This document shows, piece by piece, positions 1 through 8,733 of a DNA stretch of 64,000 nt. The stretch is taken from positions 278,753-342,752 of the forward strand of contig NZ_VSSS01000024.1 in NCBI RefSeq assembly GCF_008123425.1, given 5' to 3'. Both the position numbers and the translations under genes were made by a program. The DNA is from Bradyrhizobium rifense (GTDB lineage Bacteria > Pseudomonadota > Alphaproteobacteria > Rhizobiales > Xanthobacteraceae). Every line of letters begins with the position of its first letter. Positions within the stretch are counted from its first letter, which is position 1. Below the pieces are notes generated by a model. The model was not told where the DNA came from, searched no databases, and worked only from the letters and a program-made list of their open reading frames with translations.

Positions 1-270
1 GAGGCCGCCGAGGGTGCCGAGAATGTTCGCGCCCATCGAGAACTGCTGGGCGAACTCCTCGACGATCTGCTCGAGTTCCTGCGCCGTGATCGGCCGCAGC
101 TCAGCCGCGGCCTTGGTGACGATGCGGATGTCCTGCGGCTCGAACTGCGCAAGCACGCTCGCGGCCGCCTGCCGGCCCATGGCCAGCAGGAGCGCCGCGA
201 CCTTTTCCGTTCCACCCAGCGTGGCAACGCCTCGCTGCTTGATGGGAGCGATGCCGACCTGTGCCGCCAT
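1..270 (-). CDS. fliG: Flagellar motor switch protein FliG, N-terminal part
   Basis: Only the first 90 codons are in the window; the gene continues off the left edge. The protein begins MAAQVGIAPIKQRG, followed by a segment with LGGTEKVAALLLAMGRQAA and then FEPQDIRIVTKAAAEL, which is the N-terminal domain of FliG that docks on the MS-ring protein FliF. FliG transmits torque from the stator to the rotor. The ATG at 270 lies 2 bases after the fliN stop, so it is the downstream gene of a motA-fliM-DUF6468-fliN-fliG operon. Recognition rests on the N-terminal domain and on gene order. Confidence 0.85.
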   Translation of the reverse strand, partial: MAAQVGIAPIKQRGVATLGGTEKVAALLLAMGRQAAASVLAQFEPQDIRIVTKAAAELRPITAQELEQIVEEFAQQFSMGANILGTLGGL

Positions 271-272
271 GG

Positions 273-647
273 TCAGGAATCACCCTGCCCCAGAGGTCCG
301 ACGATCTCGGTCAGCGAGACACCGAAGCGCGAATTGTCCTCCTCGACGACGACCACCTCGCCGCGGGCAACGACGCGGCCGTTGACTACGACGTCGACGG
401 GCTCGCCGACGCGGTGATCCAGCGGAACCACGGCACCGCGGCCGAGCTTCATCAGGTTCGCCACCGGGATGGTCGCCGATCCCAGCACCACCTGCATGGT
501 GACGGGAATGCGCAGGATGGCGTCGACATTGGCGAACTTGCCGGTCTCCTCCGCGGTGCGCGCGGCGATCTCCGCGAGCCGCTCCAGCGGAGACGTCTCG
601 GCATCATCGGATGCGGTTGCTGACTCGTAGTCGAAGGATTGCGCCAT
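273..647 (-). CDS. fliN: Flagellar motor switch protein FliN
   Basis: A 124-residue protein with an acidic, variable first 45 residues and a C-terminal SpoA-type surface-presentation domain (about 45-118). The domain shows the typical run IPVTMQVVLGSATIPVANLM, then LGRGAVVPLDHRVGEPVDV and a VNGRVVARGEVVVVEE strand pair. FliN forms the C-ring with FliM and FliG and binds CheY-P and export components. The start at 647 has a GAGG-type ribosome site. It sits between the DUF6468 gene and fliG, as in rhizobial flagellar clusters. Confidence 0.93.
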   Translation of the reverse strand: MAQSFDYESATASDDAETSPLERLAEIAARTAEETGKFANVDAILRIPVTMQVVLGSATIPVANLMKLGRGAVVPLDHRVGEPVDVVVNGRVVARGEVVVVEEDNSRFGVSLTEIVGPLGQGDS

Positions 648-722
648 TTGGTATCGCCTCTTGGTATTTCCGCTCCCGGAGCGCCGCGACGTTCCGATCT
701 ATCCGTTCAGCCGGTCCCGGCC

Positions 723-1037
723 TCAATGCTTGTTGGCCTCAGCGCCGCTCGCGGTCGCCGCGGGCTCGAGCCCGATCCGCGCATCGAGCGCCGCGATCGC
801 GTCGTGGGCCTGGTCGATCTTCGTGCTCAGCACGTTGGCCAGCCGGCCGAGATTTGCCGTGGAATCATGCGCCGCGGTGATCACCGTATCGAAGGCGCCC
901 GCGGTCTCGTGGACGATGGTCGAGAACTCACCCTGGTAGCTGCGCAGCCGTGCCAGTTCGCGGTGCATCCGGGTCACCCGCATGCTGGTGAAGGCCAGCG
1001 CAATCAGCAGCACGGCATCAACGAGATAGGATATCAT
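723..1037 (-). CDS. DUF6468-type flagellar-cluster membrane protein
   Basis: A 104-residue protein with one N-terminal membrane segment (about residues 3-18, LVDAVLLIALAFTSMRV) followed by a long helical stretch rich in A, L, D and H that could form a coiled coil. It matches the DUF6468 type known from alphaproteobacterial flagellar operons, where it lies between fliM and fliN; its role is not established. The start at 1037 is preferred over an upstream in-frame codon at 1097, which would run much further into fliM. The chosen start still overlaps the fliM end by 20 bases, suggesting coupled translation. Confidence 0.75.
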   Translation of the reverse strand: MISYLVDAVLLIALAFTSMRVTRMHRELARLRSYQGEFSTIVHETAGAFDTVITAAHDSTANLGRLANVLSTKIDQAHDAIAALDARIGLEPAATASGAEANKH

Positions 1038-1959
1038 CGACGAACTCCCGCTTCTGATCGACGGGATCTGCCACCTGCATGGCGTAGTAGCCATCAAGCT
1101 GGCCGATCTGGCACCAGAACAGCACCTGGTTGTTGCTCTCGAGCCGCGCCAGCGTGCGCGGCGTGGCTTCGAGCTCGAGCACCTGTCCGACCTTGAACTT
1201 CACGACGTCGTCGAGGATTATCATCTTCTCGTCGAGCACTGCGCTCAGCGTCACCTCGGTGCGGTGAACCTCGCTCTCCATCTGCTCGCGCCAGCGCGGA
1301 TCGGCCGCGCGACCGTCGCTGACGACGACGTGAGCGAGCTTCTGCCGCAGCGGATTGAGCGCGGAGTGCGGAATGATCAAGAACATCTGGCCGCCGCGAT
1401 AGAGTGCCTGCACCATGATGTTCGCGCAGATCGACATGTTGCTGCTGCGCCCGATCGCCAGCGACGCCATGGCGGTCTCGACCCGCTCGACGCGGAAGGT
1501 GACGTTGGACGTGCCAGCGAAGGCGGCCTGTAGCGCTTTGGCGAACCGTTCGAACAGCGCCTGGACCAGGCGGATCTCGATGTTCGAGAACGAACGCTCG
1601 ACGTCGAGCGGCGGCTCGGCGCCGTCGGAGCCGAACATCGCCTCCACCATGGTGAAAACGAAGTCGCGGTCGAGCACGATAATGACGCGGGAGTCCCACT
1701 GTTCCGCATAGAGCACGGCGGCGACCGCGTTGCCCTCGTAGTCCTTGATGATGTCGCCGAGAGGATCGCTGGTGATGCCGTTGACCGAGAAGTAGCAGGG
1801 TGTACCCGCCATCGGCTGCAGGCTGTCCGTGCACGATGCCGCCATGCGATCGAAGATCACATTGAGCATCGGCATGCGTTCGATCGAGATGCCGGCCGCG
1901 TCCAGCAGGTAGTTCGGCAGCTGCTTCCGCTGATCGATCTCGACGTCTTCCATCGTCAT
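1018..1959 (-). CDS. fliM: Flagellar motor switch protein FliM
   Basis: A 313-residue protein, usual size for rhizobial FliM. The middle domain (about 40-230) carries the CheC-like fold with NGITSDPLGDIIKDYEG and LDRDFVFTMVEAMFGSDG; the C-terminal region (about 240-305) is the SpoA domain with VLDEKMIILDDVVKFKVGQ. FliM binds CheY-P and joins FliG to FliN in the C-ring. Its ATG overlaps the motA stop in an ATGA arrangement, so the two are translationally coupled. The N-terminal EIDQRKQLPNYLLDAAG region is poorly conserved, as expected for alphaproteobacteria. Confidence 0.93.
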   Translation of the reverse strand: MTMEDVEIDQRKQLPNYLLDAAGISIERMPMLNVIFDRMAASCTDSLQPMAGTPCYFSVNGITSDPLGDIIKDYEGNAVAAVLYAEQWDSRVIIVLDRDFVFTMVEAMFGSDGAEPPLDVERSFSNIEIRLVQALFERFAKALQAAFAGTSNVTFRVERVETAMASLAIGRSSNMSICANIMVQALYRGGQMFLIIPHSALNPLRQKLAHVVVSDGRAADPRWREQMESEVHRTEVTLSAVLDEKMIILDDVVKFKVGQVLELEATPRTLARLESNNQVLFWCQIGQLDGYYAMQVADPVDQKREFVDDILSR

Positions 1960-2852
1960 GCGCGTGCAGCCTTGGGTTCAGCCTCGGTCACGACGGCCTT
2001 GGGACCTGCGATCGTCTCGTTCTCGACGACGTCGATCGACGGCCGCTCACCGCTCGCGATCATCTTGCGGCCGTGCTCGACGGCGATCTGCGGCATGGCG
2101 CCGTTCATGAACGCCAGCAGCGTCTGCTTGACGATAATGTAGGGCCGGCACTTCTTCTCGCGCGTCATCTTGATCTTCAACGCGAAGGGCGAAATGATGC
2201 CGTAGGACAGGAAGATGCCGGCGAAGGTGCCGACCAGCGCGGCGCCGATGAAGCCGCCGAGCAGCTTCGGCGACTGATCGAGCGCGCCCATGGCCTTGAT
2301 GACGCCGAGCACGGCGGCGACGATACCGAGTGCCGGCAGCGCCTCTGACACCGTCACCAGCGCATGATAGGGCGTCAGCTTGCTCTTCACGATGGTGTGG
2401 ATCTCCTCATCCATGAGCGCTTCGATCTCGTGCGTGCGCGCATTGCCCATGATGATGAGGCGGACATAATCGCAGATGAACTGGAGCAGCGCCGGGTCCC
2501 CGAGCACGCTCGGAAACGCCTTGAAAATCTCCGAGGACGAGGGATCGTCGATATGCGCCTCGACCTCGTTGCGGCCCTTCCCGCGCAGTTCGCGCATCAG
2601 GGCATGAAGCGCTCCGAGCAGATCGAGATAATAGCGCTCACCCGGCACCGCGCCGGTGATGGCCTGCATGCAGGCAACCCCGGAGTCCACGACCGTCTTC
2701 CACGGGTTGGCCACGAGGAAGGTGCCGACCGCGGTGCCGATGATGATCACGAATTCCCACGGCTGCATGAGCACGGCCAAATGCCCGCCCATGGCGGCAA
2801 ATCCGCCGAGCAGTGCCGCCACCGTGATGAAAATCCCCACGAAACTGAGCAA
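1956..2852 (-). CDS. motA: Flagellar motor stator protein MotA
   Basis: A 298-residue inner-membrane protein. It starts with paired membrane helices (FVGIFITVAALLGGFAAMGG, then EFVIIIGTAVGTFLVANP), has a large cytoplasmic loop with charged residues (RELRGKGRNEVEAHIDD), and then the MotA signature LPALGIVAAVLGVIKAMGAL. MotA forms the proton channel with MotB. The reading frame is open upstream to an ATG at 3005, but that would overlap the divergent gene at 2995. A TTG at 2852 with GGAG seven bases upstream is the best start; a GTG at 2840 is the alternative. The 142-base gap upstream probably holds divergent promoters. Confidence 0.9.
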   Translation of the reverse strand: MLSFVGIFITVAALLGGFAAMGGHLAVLMQPWEFVIIIGTAVGTFLVANPWKTVVDSGVACMQAITGAVPGERYYLDLLGALHALMRELRGKGRNEVEAHIDDPSSSEIFKAFPSVLGDPALLQFICDYVRLIIMGNARTHEIEALMDEEIHTIVKSKLTPYHALVTVSEALPALGIVAAVLGVIKAMGALDQSPKLLGGFIGAALVGTFAGIFLSYGIISPFALKIKMTREKKCRPYIIVKQTLLAFMNGAMPQIAVEHGRKMIASGERPSIDVVENETIAGPKAVVTEAEPKAARA

Positions 2853-2994
2853 CCCGCCACTCCATCGCCGATCCCATCGGGAATATCTAGTCGGCGACGC
2901 TTGCGCGAAGCTGGCTTCCGCATGGCCAGCCCCGCGCAAGCAATTCACGGCAGCCTGAGACGACGTCGCAATAGCGGCCAAAGGGGCGCGTGCC

Positions 2995-3786
2995 ATGCTA
3001 TCCACGATCGCGGATTACACCAGACTGACCACCGACATGAGCAAGTCGCTGACTCAGGTTGAGCAGCAACCTGATGTCAGCCGCGATACCGCCTACTACC
3101 TGGCCAACATCGGCAACGTGAAGAGCATCGACGATTTCCTGAACAACTATAAGCTCTACTCCTATGCCATGAAGGCCTTCGGCCTCGACGACATGATCTA
3201 CGCCAAGGCGTTCATGCGGAAGGTGCTGACCGAGGGCATCGCGACCTCTGACACCTTCGCCAACAAGCTGAGCGACAGCCGCTACCGGGACTTCGCCGCC
3301 ACTTTCAATTTCGCCGCCAACGGCGCCAATGCGACCCAGAGCACCGCGGCCACGACCGGCACGACCAGCCAATATGCCACCCAGACCTTGGAGCAGGATG
3401 CCGGCGACCAGAACGAGGGCCTGCGGCTTGCGCTCTACTTCACGCGCAAGGCCTCCTCCGTCACGAGCCCCTACCAGATCCTTGCCGACAAGGCGCTGAC
3501 CCAGGTGGTACAGACCGCGGAAGGCTGGTCGTCGATGATCTCTTCGTCCGACATCGACATGCAGGCCAAGATGATCACGGACAAGATCAATCTCACCGAT
3601 TTCCAGGACCCGACCAAGGTCACCAAATTCGTGCAGCGTTTCGCCGCGATGTGGGACGCGACCCAAGCCCAGAGCGACACCTCGACCAACCCCGCGCTGG
3701 TCCTGATCACCGGCGCGTCGGCGTCGTCGACCAGCATGGACACCGACTTGCTCACGACACTTCAGAACATCAAGTTCAACAGGTAA
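2995..3786 (+). CDS. DUF1217 flagellar-cluster protein
   Basis: A 263-residue soluble, largely helical protein that matches the DUF1217 family, called orf38 in Sinorhizobium flagellar maps. Sequence features include YYLANIGNVKSIDDFLNNY and a conserved YAMKAFGLDDMIYAKAFMRK segment, and a low-complexity Thr/Ala stretch near 105-125. No signal peptide or membrane segment is visible. It opens the plus-strand operon with flgF and fliI, divergent from motA. Its exact flagellar role is unknown. An AAGGGG ribosome site precedes the ATG. Confidence 0.8.
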   Translation: MLSTIADYTRLTTDMSKSLTQVEQQPDVSRDTAYYLANIGNVKSIDDFLNNYKLYSYAMKAFGLDDMIYAKAFMRKVLTEGIATSDTFANKLSDSRYRDFAATFNFAANGANATQSTAATTGTTSQYATQTLEQDAGDQNEGLRLALYFTRKASSVTSPYQILADKALTQVVQTAEGWSSMISSSDIDMQAKMITDKINLTDFQDPTKVTKFVQRFAAMWDATQAQSDTSTNPALVLITGASASSTSMDTDLLTTLQNIKFNR

Positions 3787-3789
3787 CCC

Positions 3790-4518
3790 ATGCAATCGGC
3801 TCTTTATGTGGGATTGTCGGCGCAGGTCGCGCTCGAAAAGCGCCTCCAGACGATCGCCAACAACGTCGCCAACGTCAACACCTCCGGCTTTCGCACCGAC
3901 GTGGTGAAATTCGAGACGGTGTTGTCCAAGGCCGCCGCGAACCCGGTCGCGTTCTCCTCGCCCGGCGAGAACATCATCTCGCGCGAGGCCGGCAGCATCA
4001 CCGAGACCGGCAATCCGCTCGACGTCGCCGTGGTCGGACAGGGCTGGATCGCCTTCGCCGGCCCCAACGGCACGGTCTATACCCGCGACGGCCGGCTCCA
4101 GATCGCCGCCAACGGCGACCTTCAGACGGTGTCGGGCTTCCCCGTCATCGATTCCGGCGGTGCGCAGATCTCGCTCGACCCGAACGGCGGGCCGGTCTCG
4201 ATCTCGCGCAGCGGCGCGATCACCCAGGACAACAACGAGATCGGCACCATCGGCCTGTTCAACATTCCGGCCGATGCCGATCTCGACCGCTACGGCAATT
4301 CCGGCGTCACGCCCGACCGTCCCGCGACCGCCATCGGCGATTTCAGCCGGGACGGCTTCAAGCAGGGCTATGTCGAAGGCTCCAGCGCCAATCCGATGAT
4401 GGAATTGACCAAGCTGATGTCGGCCTCGCGCGCCTTCGACAGCACCAATTCGCTGATCGAGGGCACCGAGAGCACGCTCAGCAATGCAATCCGGACGCTG
4501 GGCGATCCGAGCAAGTAG
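3790..4518 (+). CDS. flgF: Flagellar proximal rod protein FlgF
   Basis: A 242-residue rod protein. The N-terminus has the flagellar rod/hook motif LQTIANNVANVNTSGFRTD (about 20-38); the centre has the FlgE/F/G-like DVAVVGQGWIAFAGPNG; the C-terminus ends with the matching helix MMELTKLMSASRAFDSTNSLI. FlgF forms part of the proximal rod and is exported by the type III flagellar apparatus. It begins three bases after the DUF1217 stop, with an AGGT ribosome site overlapping the end of the upstream gene. The paralogue FlgG is excluded mainly by gene order and length. Confidence 0.9.
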   Translation: MQSALYVGLSAQVALEKRLQTIANNVANVNTSGFRTDVVKFETVLSKAAANPVAFSSPGENIISREAGSITETGNPLDVAVVGQGWIAFAGPNGTVYTRDGRLQIAANGDLQTVSGFPVIDSGGAQISLDPNGGPVSISRSGAITQDNNEIGTIGLFNIPADADLDRYGNSGVTPDRPATAIGDFSRDGFKQGYVEGSSANPMMELTKLMSASRAFDSTNSLIEGTESTLSNAIRTLGDPSK

Positions 4519-4536
4519 GCTGCGCGTCGCGCGTAA

Positions 4537-5880
4537 TTGGGGTGGACGGTTTCCTTGAACGCTCTTCGTCAACTTGAGTGGGCGCTGCTCGAACTCCAGC
4601 AGAGTACGCCGCTGGCAAGCATCAGCGGCGCGATCTCCGAGATCGCGCCGACGCATTTCCGCGTCTCCGGCCTGTCGCGCGCCGTCAAGCTCGGCGAGCT
4701 GATCGGTGTCAATTCCGGCGGTAAGCCCCAGATCGGCGAGGTGGTGCGGATCGACAGCGACGGCATCGTCGCAAAGCCGTTCGACCGGCAATTCGCCGGC
4801 GGACTCGGCTCGGTCGCCTACCGCATGCCGGCATTGTCGTTCGCGCCGGATCCGAGCTGGAAGGGCCGCGTCATCAACGCGCTCGGCGCCCCGCTGGACG
4901 GAATGGGCCCGCTCACCCCGGGATCGCGTGCGGTCTCGGCAGAGACGGACGCGCCGCCCGCGATGAAGCGGGCGCGCGTCCACAAGCCGTTGCGCACCGG
5001 CGTCCGCGTCATCGACCTGTTTGCGCCGATCTGCGCCGGCCAGCGCGTCGGCATCTTTGCCGGCTCCGGCGTCGGCAAATCGACGCTGCTCGCGATGCTC
5101 GCCCGCAGCCAGGGTTTTGACACCGTCGTGCTGGCGCTGGTCGGCGAGCGCGGCCGCGAGGTGCGCGAATTCATCGAGGACGTGCTCGGCAACGACCGCA
5201 ACCGCTCCGTCACCATCGTATCGACCGGTGATGAAAGCCCGATGATGCGGCGGCTGGCGCCGAAGACGGCAATGGCCGTGGCCGAATATTTCCGCGACCG
5301 CGGCGAATCGGTGCTGCTCGTGGTCGATTCGATCACCCGATTCGCCCATGCTTCCCGCGAAGTCGCGCTTGCGGCCGGCGAGCCCGCGGTGGCCCGCGGC
5401 TATGCCCCGACGGTCTTCACCGACCTGCCGCGCCTGCTCGAGCGCGCCGGACCCGGCGAGGAGGGCTCCGGAACCATCACCGGCATCTTTTCCGTGCTGG
5501 TCGACGGCGACGACCATAACGAGCCTATCGCAGACACCATCCGCAGCACATTAGACGGGCACATCGTGCTCTCCAGGCACATTGCCGACCAGGCGCGCTA
5601 TCCCGCAGTCGACGTGCTGGCCTCGGTTTCCCGCCTCGCCCACAACGTCTGGGACCCCGAGGAGCGCGAATTGGTGAGCAAATTGCGCACCCTGATCGCC
5701 AAATACGAGGACACCCGCGACCTTCGCCTGATGGGCGGATACCAATCGGGACGTGATTCGGGGCTCGACCAGGCGGTCGACATGGTTCCGCGAATCTACG
5801 ACGCCATGCGACAAGACGTCTCTGCTGCGCCGAGCGCCGATCCGTTCCGCGAGCTCAGGGACATGCTCAAGGGCGACTAG
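4537..5880 (+). CDS. fliI: Flagellum-specific ATPase FliI
   Basis: A cytosolic hexameric ATPase that powers flagellar export. It has a beta-barrel N-domain (about 20-95), Walker A GIFAGSGVGKSTLL, Walker B VLLVVDSITRFAHASRE and the F1/FliI motif PAVARGYAPTVFTDLPRLLERAG. Length (447 or 441 residues) is normal. No ATG fits: a TTG at 4537 or a TTG at 4555 (giving MNALRQLEWALLEL) is the start; GGGGTGG lies upstream of the second. It follows flgF by 18 bases. The T3SS or F1 ATPases are excluded by context. Confidence 0.92.
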   Translation: MGWTVSLNALRQLEWALLELQQSTPLASISGAISEIAPTHFRVSGLSRAVKLGELIGVNSGGKPQIGEVVRIDSDGIVAKPFDRQFAGGLGSVAYRMPALSFAPDPSWKGRVINALGAPLDGMGPLTPGSRAVSAETDAPPAMKRARVHKPLRTGVRVIDLFAPICAGQRVGIFAGSGVGKSTLLAMLARSQGFDTVVLALVGERGREVREFIEDVLGNDRNRSVTIVSTGDESPMMRRLAPKTAMAVAEYFRDRGESVLLVVDSITRFAHASREVALAAGEPAVARGYAPTVFTDLPRLLERAGPGEEGSGTITGIFSVLVDGDDHNEPIADTIRSTLDGHIVLSRHIADQARYPAVDVLASVSRLAHNVWDPEERELVSKLRTLIAKYEDTRDLRLMGGYQSGRDSGLDQAVDMVPRIYDAMRQDVSAAPSADPFRELRDMLKGD

Positions 5881-6736
5881 CGGCGCAGGCCGTTAGCCGG
5901 CCGCGCGACCCGCGCCCTCGCATCTTGCCCTCGATACGCGCATGTCGTGGCACAAACTGCATAGGCGCTTGTTCGCCAGCAATGTTCGCCGCGCGAATCT
6001 CAACCATTTGGATGAGACCATCAGCATGGTCGTGGAAAACGACACGCGGATGATACTCCAGGTAGAACATCATAACAACCGCCACGTGTAATCCCAACGA
6101 GTTCCCCTGATGCCGTCATGGCGATTCCAGAAGCAGATCGCGGAAGTTGTGGATGATTTTCGTGGCGCACAGTGCCTGTCGTGCACAAGCATCGATCATC
6201 TTGCATCAACGACGGACAGCAATATCCGTGCAATCAAACGGGCGTAGAACTATGTGCATCTAGCCGGCTAGACTGCGCATGCGTTCACCATCATGTGTCC
6301 TGAAGAGCGAGATTGTCTTGAACGTTACATTCGTCTGCAACGACATCCGATCTCCACGAGTGTCTCTACTTGATTTTGTTGAGAAGCTCATTCATCGTTT
6401 CGGTCGAACATAAGAAACGTCTGCGTGTGACTTGAACTCAGGGGCTTCGGTTGTACAACTCCGATCCATCGTCCGGCAGTGACGGCAGCTCGGGCTTGCG
6501 TTCGACGAATCTGCGGTTGGCATGCCATCGGCAGCAGCGTTTCTCGCGCAGTATCTTGCGACGCTCATCAGTCCAAGTCATGTGCCGTGCAGTCCAGGGC
6601 TTCGCGCTGAAGCCCGGCACGACGCACGTATCGGACATTGGCGGGCATCAGGATTCCCGCGAGACATTCGTGCGCCATGGTGGAAAGTGGCTTCGGGGCG
6701 CCGCACACGCGATTCCCGGGGCGAGGTAGGAATTTT
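5881..6736. other. Gap without a convincing gene
   Basis: About 850 bases between fliI and the MarR-type gene. It is less GC-rich than its surroundings and carries stops in all frames at short intervals. A minus-strand frame at about 5867-6073 could encode some 65 residues (beginning MMFYLEYHPRVVFHDHADG), but it overlaps the fliI end and no family is recognised. Another at 6438-6579 contains MTWTDERRKILREK, faintly like a GcrA start, without the rest of that family. The stretch may be decayed coding DNA. Confidence 0.4.
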
Positions 6737-7372
6737 ATGCCGTTGGCACGCGAAGCAGTCGAGCTGCTGGTTCAGGCGGCCAGAGCCTGGTATTTCGAAG
6801 GCAATCAACACGGGTTACGCGATCGGGAATGGATGGCGCTGCGCTTTCTCGGCCGCGCCAATCGCTTCTCGCGCACACCATCCGCGCTCGCCGGCTTCAT
6901 CGGCGCGACCAGGGCGACCGCATCGCAGATCGTGAAGACGCTGGAGAGCAAATCCTTCCTGGTGCGAAAACCGTCGCAGGAAGACAAGCGTTCTGTCGTG
7001 CTCCACGTCACTGCGCAGGGCGAGAAATGCCTGAGCCAGCACGATCCGATCAATCACGTCGTCAATGCCGTCAGGGCACTCGAGACCGACGAGCGTCTCC
7101 GGCTGCGCGACTCGCTGCGCGAGGTTCTCAATCATCTCGACGCCGCCCATCAGCGGCTCGATGCCAGCGTCTGCCGCGATTGCATGTTCCTGGCCGAGCG
7201 CAGCCCCGGCACGGGCAAGGGGCGCGCCACCGCCGAGTTCATGTGCCGGCTGTATCGCGCGCCCGTCTCGCTCGAGGAGACGGAGCTGCTCTGCACCAGC
7301 TTCGAGCGCACCCGTGACCGCCCCAAGATCGAGGAGCATCTCGATCGCGCGCGCGTAGCAAACCAGAGTTGA
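6737..7372 (+). CDS. MarR-type transcriptional regulator with Cys-rich tail
   Basis: A 211-residue winged-helix protein. Residues about 25-95 contain the MarR core: REWMALRFLGRANRFSRTPSALAGFIGATRATASQIVKTLE is the recognition-helix region and VRKPSQEDKRSVVLHVT is the wing. After the core comes a helical region and a C-terminal tail with cysteines at 146, 149, 170 and 186, a C-x2-C-x20-C-x15-C pattern suited to metal or iron-sulphur binding. The ATG at 6737 has AGGTAGGA just upstream; an open frame extends back to 6638 but lacks similarity. Its targets are unknown and no coding neighbour shares its direction. Confidence 0.75.
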   Translation: MPLAREAVELLVQAARAWYFEGNQHGLRDREWMALRFLGRANRFSRTPSALAGFIGATRATASQIVKTLESKSFLVRKPSQEDKRSVVLHVTAQGEKCLSQHDPINHVVNAVRALETDERLRLRDSLREVLNHLDAAHQRLDASVCRDCMFLAERSPGTGKGRATAEFMCRLYRAPVSLEETELLCTSFERTRDRPKIEEHLDRARVANQS

Positions 7373-7451
7373 GGCAGCCGCGCGCCGCGTGAGCGGCCGG
7401 CGAGAGGTTACGAGGCGCAGTGCCCACCATTCCGATCACGGTACGCATTGT

Positions 7452-7510
7452 GGTGGGCACGCTTCCGCCTTCGCTCTTCGAGCTACGGCGGACAAGTCGC
7501 TTTGCCCACC
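7452..7510. repeat. Imperfect inverted repeat ending in GGTGGGCA / TGCCCACC
   Basis: A 59-base element flanked by GGTGGGCA and TGCCCACC. The arms continue imperfectly inward, with CGCTTCCGCC on the left and GGCGGACAAGTCG on the right. The form resembles short interspersed palindromes scattered between genes in Bradyrhizobium. It lies in the gap after the MarR-type gene. Confidence 0.6.
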
Positions 7511-7547
7511 CTGCGATGTCCGAGATCTTGGCTCGCTCCCTCCCCGT

Positions 7548-7627
7548 CGTCATTGCGAGCGCAGCGAAGCAATCCAGAATCCCTCTGCGGAAAGACTCTG
7601 GATTGCTTCGCTGCGCTCGCAATGACG
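7548..7627. repeat. 31-base perfect inverted repeat, REP/MITE-like
   Basis: Arms at 7548-7578 and 7597-7627 are perfect reverse complements, beginning CGTCATTGCGAGCGCAGCGA and separated by 18 bases. The whole unit folds into one long hairpin. Its sequence resembles highly repeated intergenic palindromes seen across Bradyrhizobium and Rhodopseudomonas genomes. Lying between convergent genes, it could also end transcription from both sides. Confidence 0.8.
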
Positions 7628-7668
7628 GAGTATGAGTCGGTATCGCGTTTGCCCGCACCTCGGCGCCG

Positions 7669-8733
7669 TTACTGCGCGCCCGATCCGCCCTGCACGATCT
7701 TTTCGTTCAGCTTCTGATCGACGGTATCGACCGTGCGATCGATCTCGGCATTGGGCGCGCCGATCTGATGCGAGATCAGCTTCACCAGAAGATCGACGCG
7801 CTCGATGAACGGCGCGCCGCTGGCCACGGCCCGCGCCGCTGACGAGGGCTTGAGCAGGCTTTCGGCGGCCTTGGCATATTTCGCAAACGGCACCTGATCC
7901 TGCGGATCGGCGCCGAGGCGGCGGGCGATGGCGTCGACATGGTCGTAGATCGTCTGCGAGCGCGCGAGGTCGCCGTGCACGGCGTCGCGGATCGACTGCG
8001 GCTCATGCGGCGTGATGCAACGGTAATTGCCGGTGAGCAACATCGACCATTTCGCCAGCGGCACGAACAACGAGTCGAACACTTTCAGCTTCACCGGCAC
8101 GTCCTGGCCCGCCAGCGTCACCGCGTCGATATCGGCCTCGAGCTCGCGCAGCACCCTGTTGTGCTTCTCGTCGGCGAAGGCCGAGGCCTTGAAATTCGTG
8201 GGCAGGCCGACATGCAGCACGTTCGCCGCCTCTTCCGGCGGACGGAAGGCCTGCGGATCGGGCGAACACAGCGTCACCAGCCCCGGCTCGAACCGCTCCC
8301 ACACCTGCGCATTGGTGTAGGCCTCCTCGAGGTCCATGTCGGCGAGCGCCGGAATGCGCTTGAGATAAGGCAGCGGCGGCATGTTCATGATCGAGAGGCA
8401 CGGCAGCTTCGCCGCGGCGATCTTGATCATGAGCATGCGGACCGTATGGTTGGTGTATTGCGGCTCCTGCATCGCAAGGCCGACCAGATCGTAGCGGGAG
8501 ACGTCGACATTCTGCGGCGTTATCGCGTCGAGCTTGCCGGGCAGGTCGCGCGAGAAGATCGCGCGGTGCACCGCCTCGTCGCGCAGCTTGATGCGCACCT
8601 CGGTACCGTCGCGGTTGATCAGCTCCGCGGTCTTGGACCGGCAGACCAGGGTCACGTTGTGCCCGGCCATCAGCAGCTTCGTGCCCAGCAGGGAGCCGTA
8701 AGAAGCTCCCAGAATCAGAACGTTACGCGCCAT
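7669..8733 (-). CDS. Ketopantoate reductase-like NAD(P)-binding protein
   Basis: A 354-residue protein with an N-terminal Rossmann fold: VLILGASYGSLLGTKLLMAGHNVTLVCRS matches the ApbA/PanE nucleotide-binding start, with GASYGS in place of the usual GAGAxG. The rest (DLVGLAMQEPQY, VFDSLFVPLAKWSMLLTGNYRCI) is compatible with a 6PGDH-like C-terminal helical domain. The ATG at 8733 has a strong GAGGGG site; the frame is open further upstream without similarity. The lysine and glutamate of true PanE could not be confirmed, so the substrate is open. It stands alone, convergent with the repeat region. Confidence 0.6.
   Translation of the reverse strand: MARNVLILGASYGSLLGTKLLMAGHNVTLVCRSKTAELINRDGTEVRIKLRDEAVHRAIFSRDLPGKLDAITPQNVDVSRYDLVGLAMQEPQYTNHTVRMLMIKIAAAKLPCLSIMNMPPLPYLKRIPALADMDLEEAYTNAQVWERFEPGLVTLCSPDPQAFRPPEEAANVLHVGLPTNFKASAFADEKHNRVLRELEADIDAVTLAGQDVPVKLKVFDSLFVPLAKWSMLLTGNYRCITPHEPQSIRDAVHGDLARSQTIYDHVDAIARRLGADPQDQVPFAKYAKAAESLLKPSSAARAVASGAPFIERVDLLVKLISHQIGAPNAEIDRTVDTVDQKLNEKIVQGGSGAQ

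Noticed and set aside
2998..5517. An 839-codon open frame on the minus strand across DUF1217, flgF and fliI
   Set aside because: Its composition is Arg/Asp/His-rich as expected for the antisense of GC-rich genes, and three well-recognised genes lie on the other strand.
6438..6638. A possible GcrA-like start (MTWTDERRKILREK) on the minus strand
   Set aside because: The similarity stops after about 10 residues and the rest of GcrA is missing.
7452..7627. A CRISPR array in the repeat region
   Set aside because: There are only unlike palindromes, without regularly spaced identical direct repeats or cas genes.
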